64,000 nucleotides of DNA from Iodobacter violaceini. Its GTDB lineage: Bacteria > Pseudomonadota > Gammaproteobacteria > Burkholderiales > Chitinibacteraceae. The DNA is taken from assembly GCF_011601265.1 (NCBI RefSeq), contig NZ_JAAOLX010000010.1, positions 87,326 through 151,325 of the forward strand, given 5' to 3'. Below are positions 63,938-64,000 of the stretch, one piece after another. Numbering within the stretch: position 1 is the stretch's first letter; each line of letters begins with the position of its first letter. Both the position numbers and the translations under genes were made by a program. Below the pieces are notes generated by a model. It was not told the origin of the DNA. It did not search any database and saw nothing but the letters and a program-made list of their open reading frames with translations.

Positions 63938-64000
63938 GGTGTCTGGCAATGACCTACTTTCACACAGGTAATCTGCACTATCATCGGCGCTAAGGTGTTT
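63938..64000 (-). rRNA. rrf: 5S ribosomal RNA, 3' part (continues beyond window)
   Basis: The reverse complement reads AACACCTTAGCGCCGATGAT ... GTAGGTCATTGCCAGACACC, the 3' half of a betaproteobacterial 5S rRNA with the helix I strand TGCCAGACACC. The 5' half and presumably 23S and 16S lie right of the window. The exact 3' end (63938-63942) is approximate. Confidence 0.93.

Noticed and set aside
1..64000. tRNA genes, IS elements, prophage or plasmid features
   Set aside because: No tRNA cloverleaf, transposase, integrase or phage structural gene was recognised in any frame.

Overview
The window looks like chromosomal DNA of a Gram-negative betaproteobacterium, most likely of the order Neisseriales (Chromobacterium/Iodobacter-like). 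This is inferred from the dcw gene order with ddl-ftsQ-ftsA-ftsZ-lpxC, from protein signatures (meso-diaminopimelate-type MurE, LpxC, MsbA, E. coli-like PssA) and from the betaproteobacterial-looking 3' part of a 5S rRNA at the right edge. Nearly all of it is ordinary chromosome. I see no phage, IS, CRISPR array or tRNA gene.

Layout. 1-2500: 3' part of rpoH, an orphan msrP, and an easily missed 54-codon membrane-protein gene. 2430-21410: the division and cell wall (dcw) cluster, all on the + strand: mraZ, rsmH, ftsL, ftsI, murE, murF, mraY, murD, ftsW, murG, murC, ddl, ftsQ, ftsA, ftsZ, lpxC and a small membrane-protein gene. A promoter with MraZ operator repeats precedes it. 21456-25722: a divergent pecS/pecM-type regulator and exporter with a nitroreductase, then a divergent AraC regulator and MFS exporter. 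25763-34369 (minus): ABC exporter (permease and ATPase), secreted S33-like hydrolase, a two-component system followed by a lipoprotein gene, and a CNNM/CorC-type transporter. 34513-39364: patatin-like protein, then creB-creC-creD with a cre-tag-like site. 39486-44833 (minus): secreted hydrolase and an RND pump with its adaptor. 45108-54284: rsmE, msbA, purE, a small gene, purK, tyrS, then pssA and pncB (minus). 54597-60226: an operon of a DUF3141 PhaC-like protein, an enoyl-CoA hydratase/phosphate acetyltransferase fusion, acetate kinase and FabI. 60334-64000: glycerophosphodiesterase lipoprotein, ZntB/CorA-like transporter, CHAD protein and the end of a 5S rRNA gene on the minus strand.

The most unusual signal is between genes, not in them. 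Several dcw junctions carry imperfect tandem duplications of the junction itself. At ftsQ/ftsA a 131-bp unit (leader, Shine-Dalgarno, GTG start and first 11-12 codons of ftsA) is repeated twice upstream of the real start, giving two in-frame 25-codon decoy ORFs. At murD/ftsW an 89-bp unit makes a 29-codon ORF whose front mimics FtsW and whose end mimics MurD. At ftsA/ftsZ the last 50-60 bp of ftsA recurs 70 bp downstream. A weaker example sits at ftsI/murE. In addition the mraY/murD spacer holds a 12-bp terminator hairpin overlapped by an alternative 8-bp hairpin that starts on the mraY stop codon, which looks like an attenuator.

Other non-coding features are a family of at least four long intergenic palindromes sharing the same ends (plus one diverged member and one half-relic), a near-consensus parS site overlapping the fabI terminator, and a likely PecS operator.
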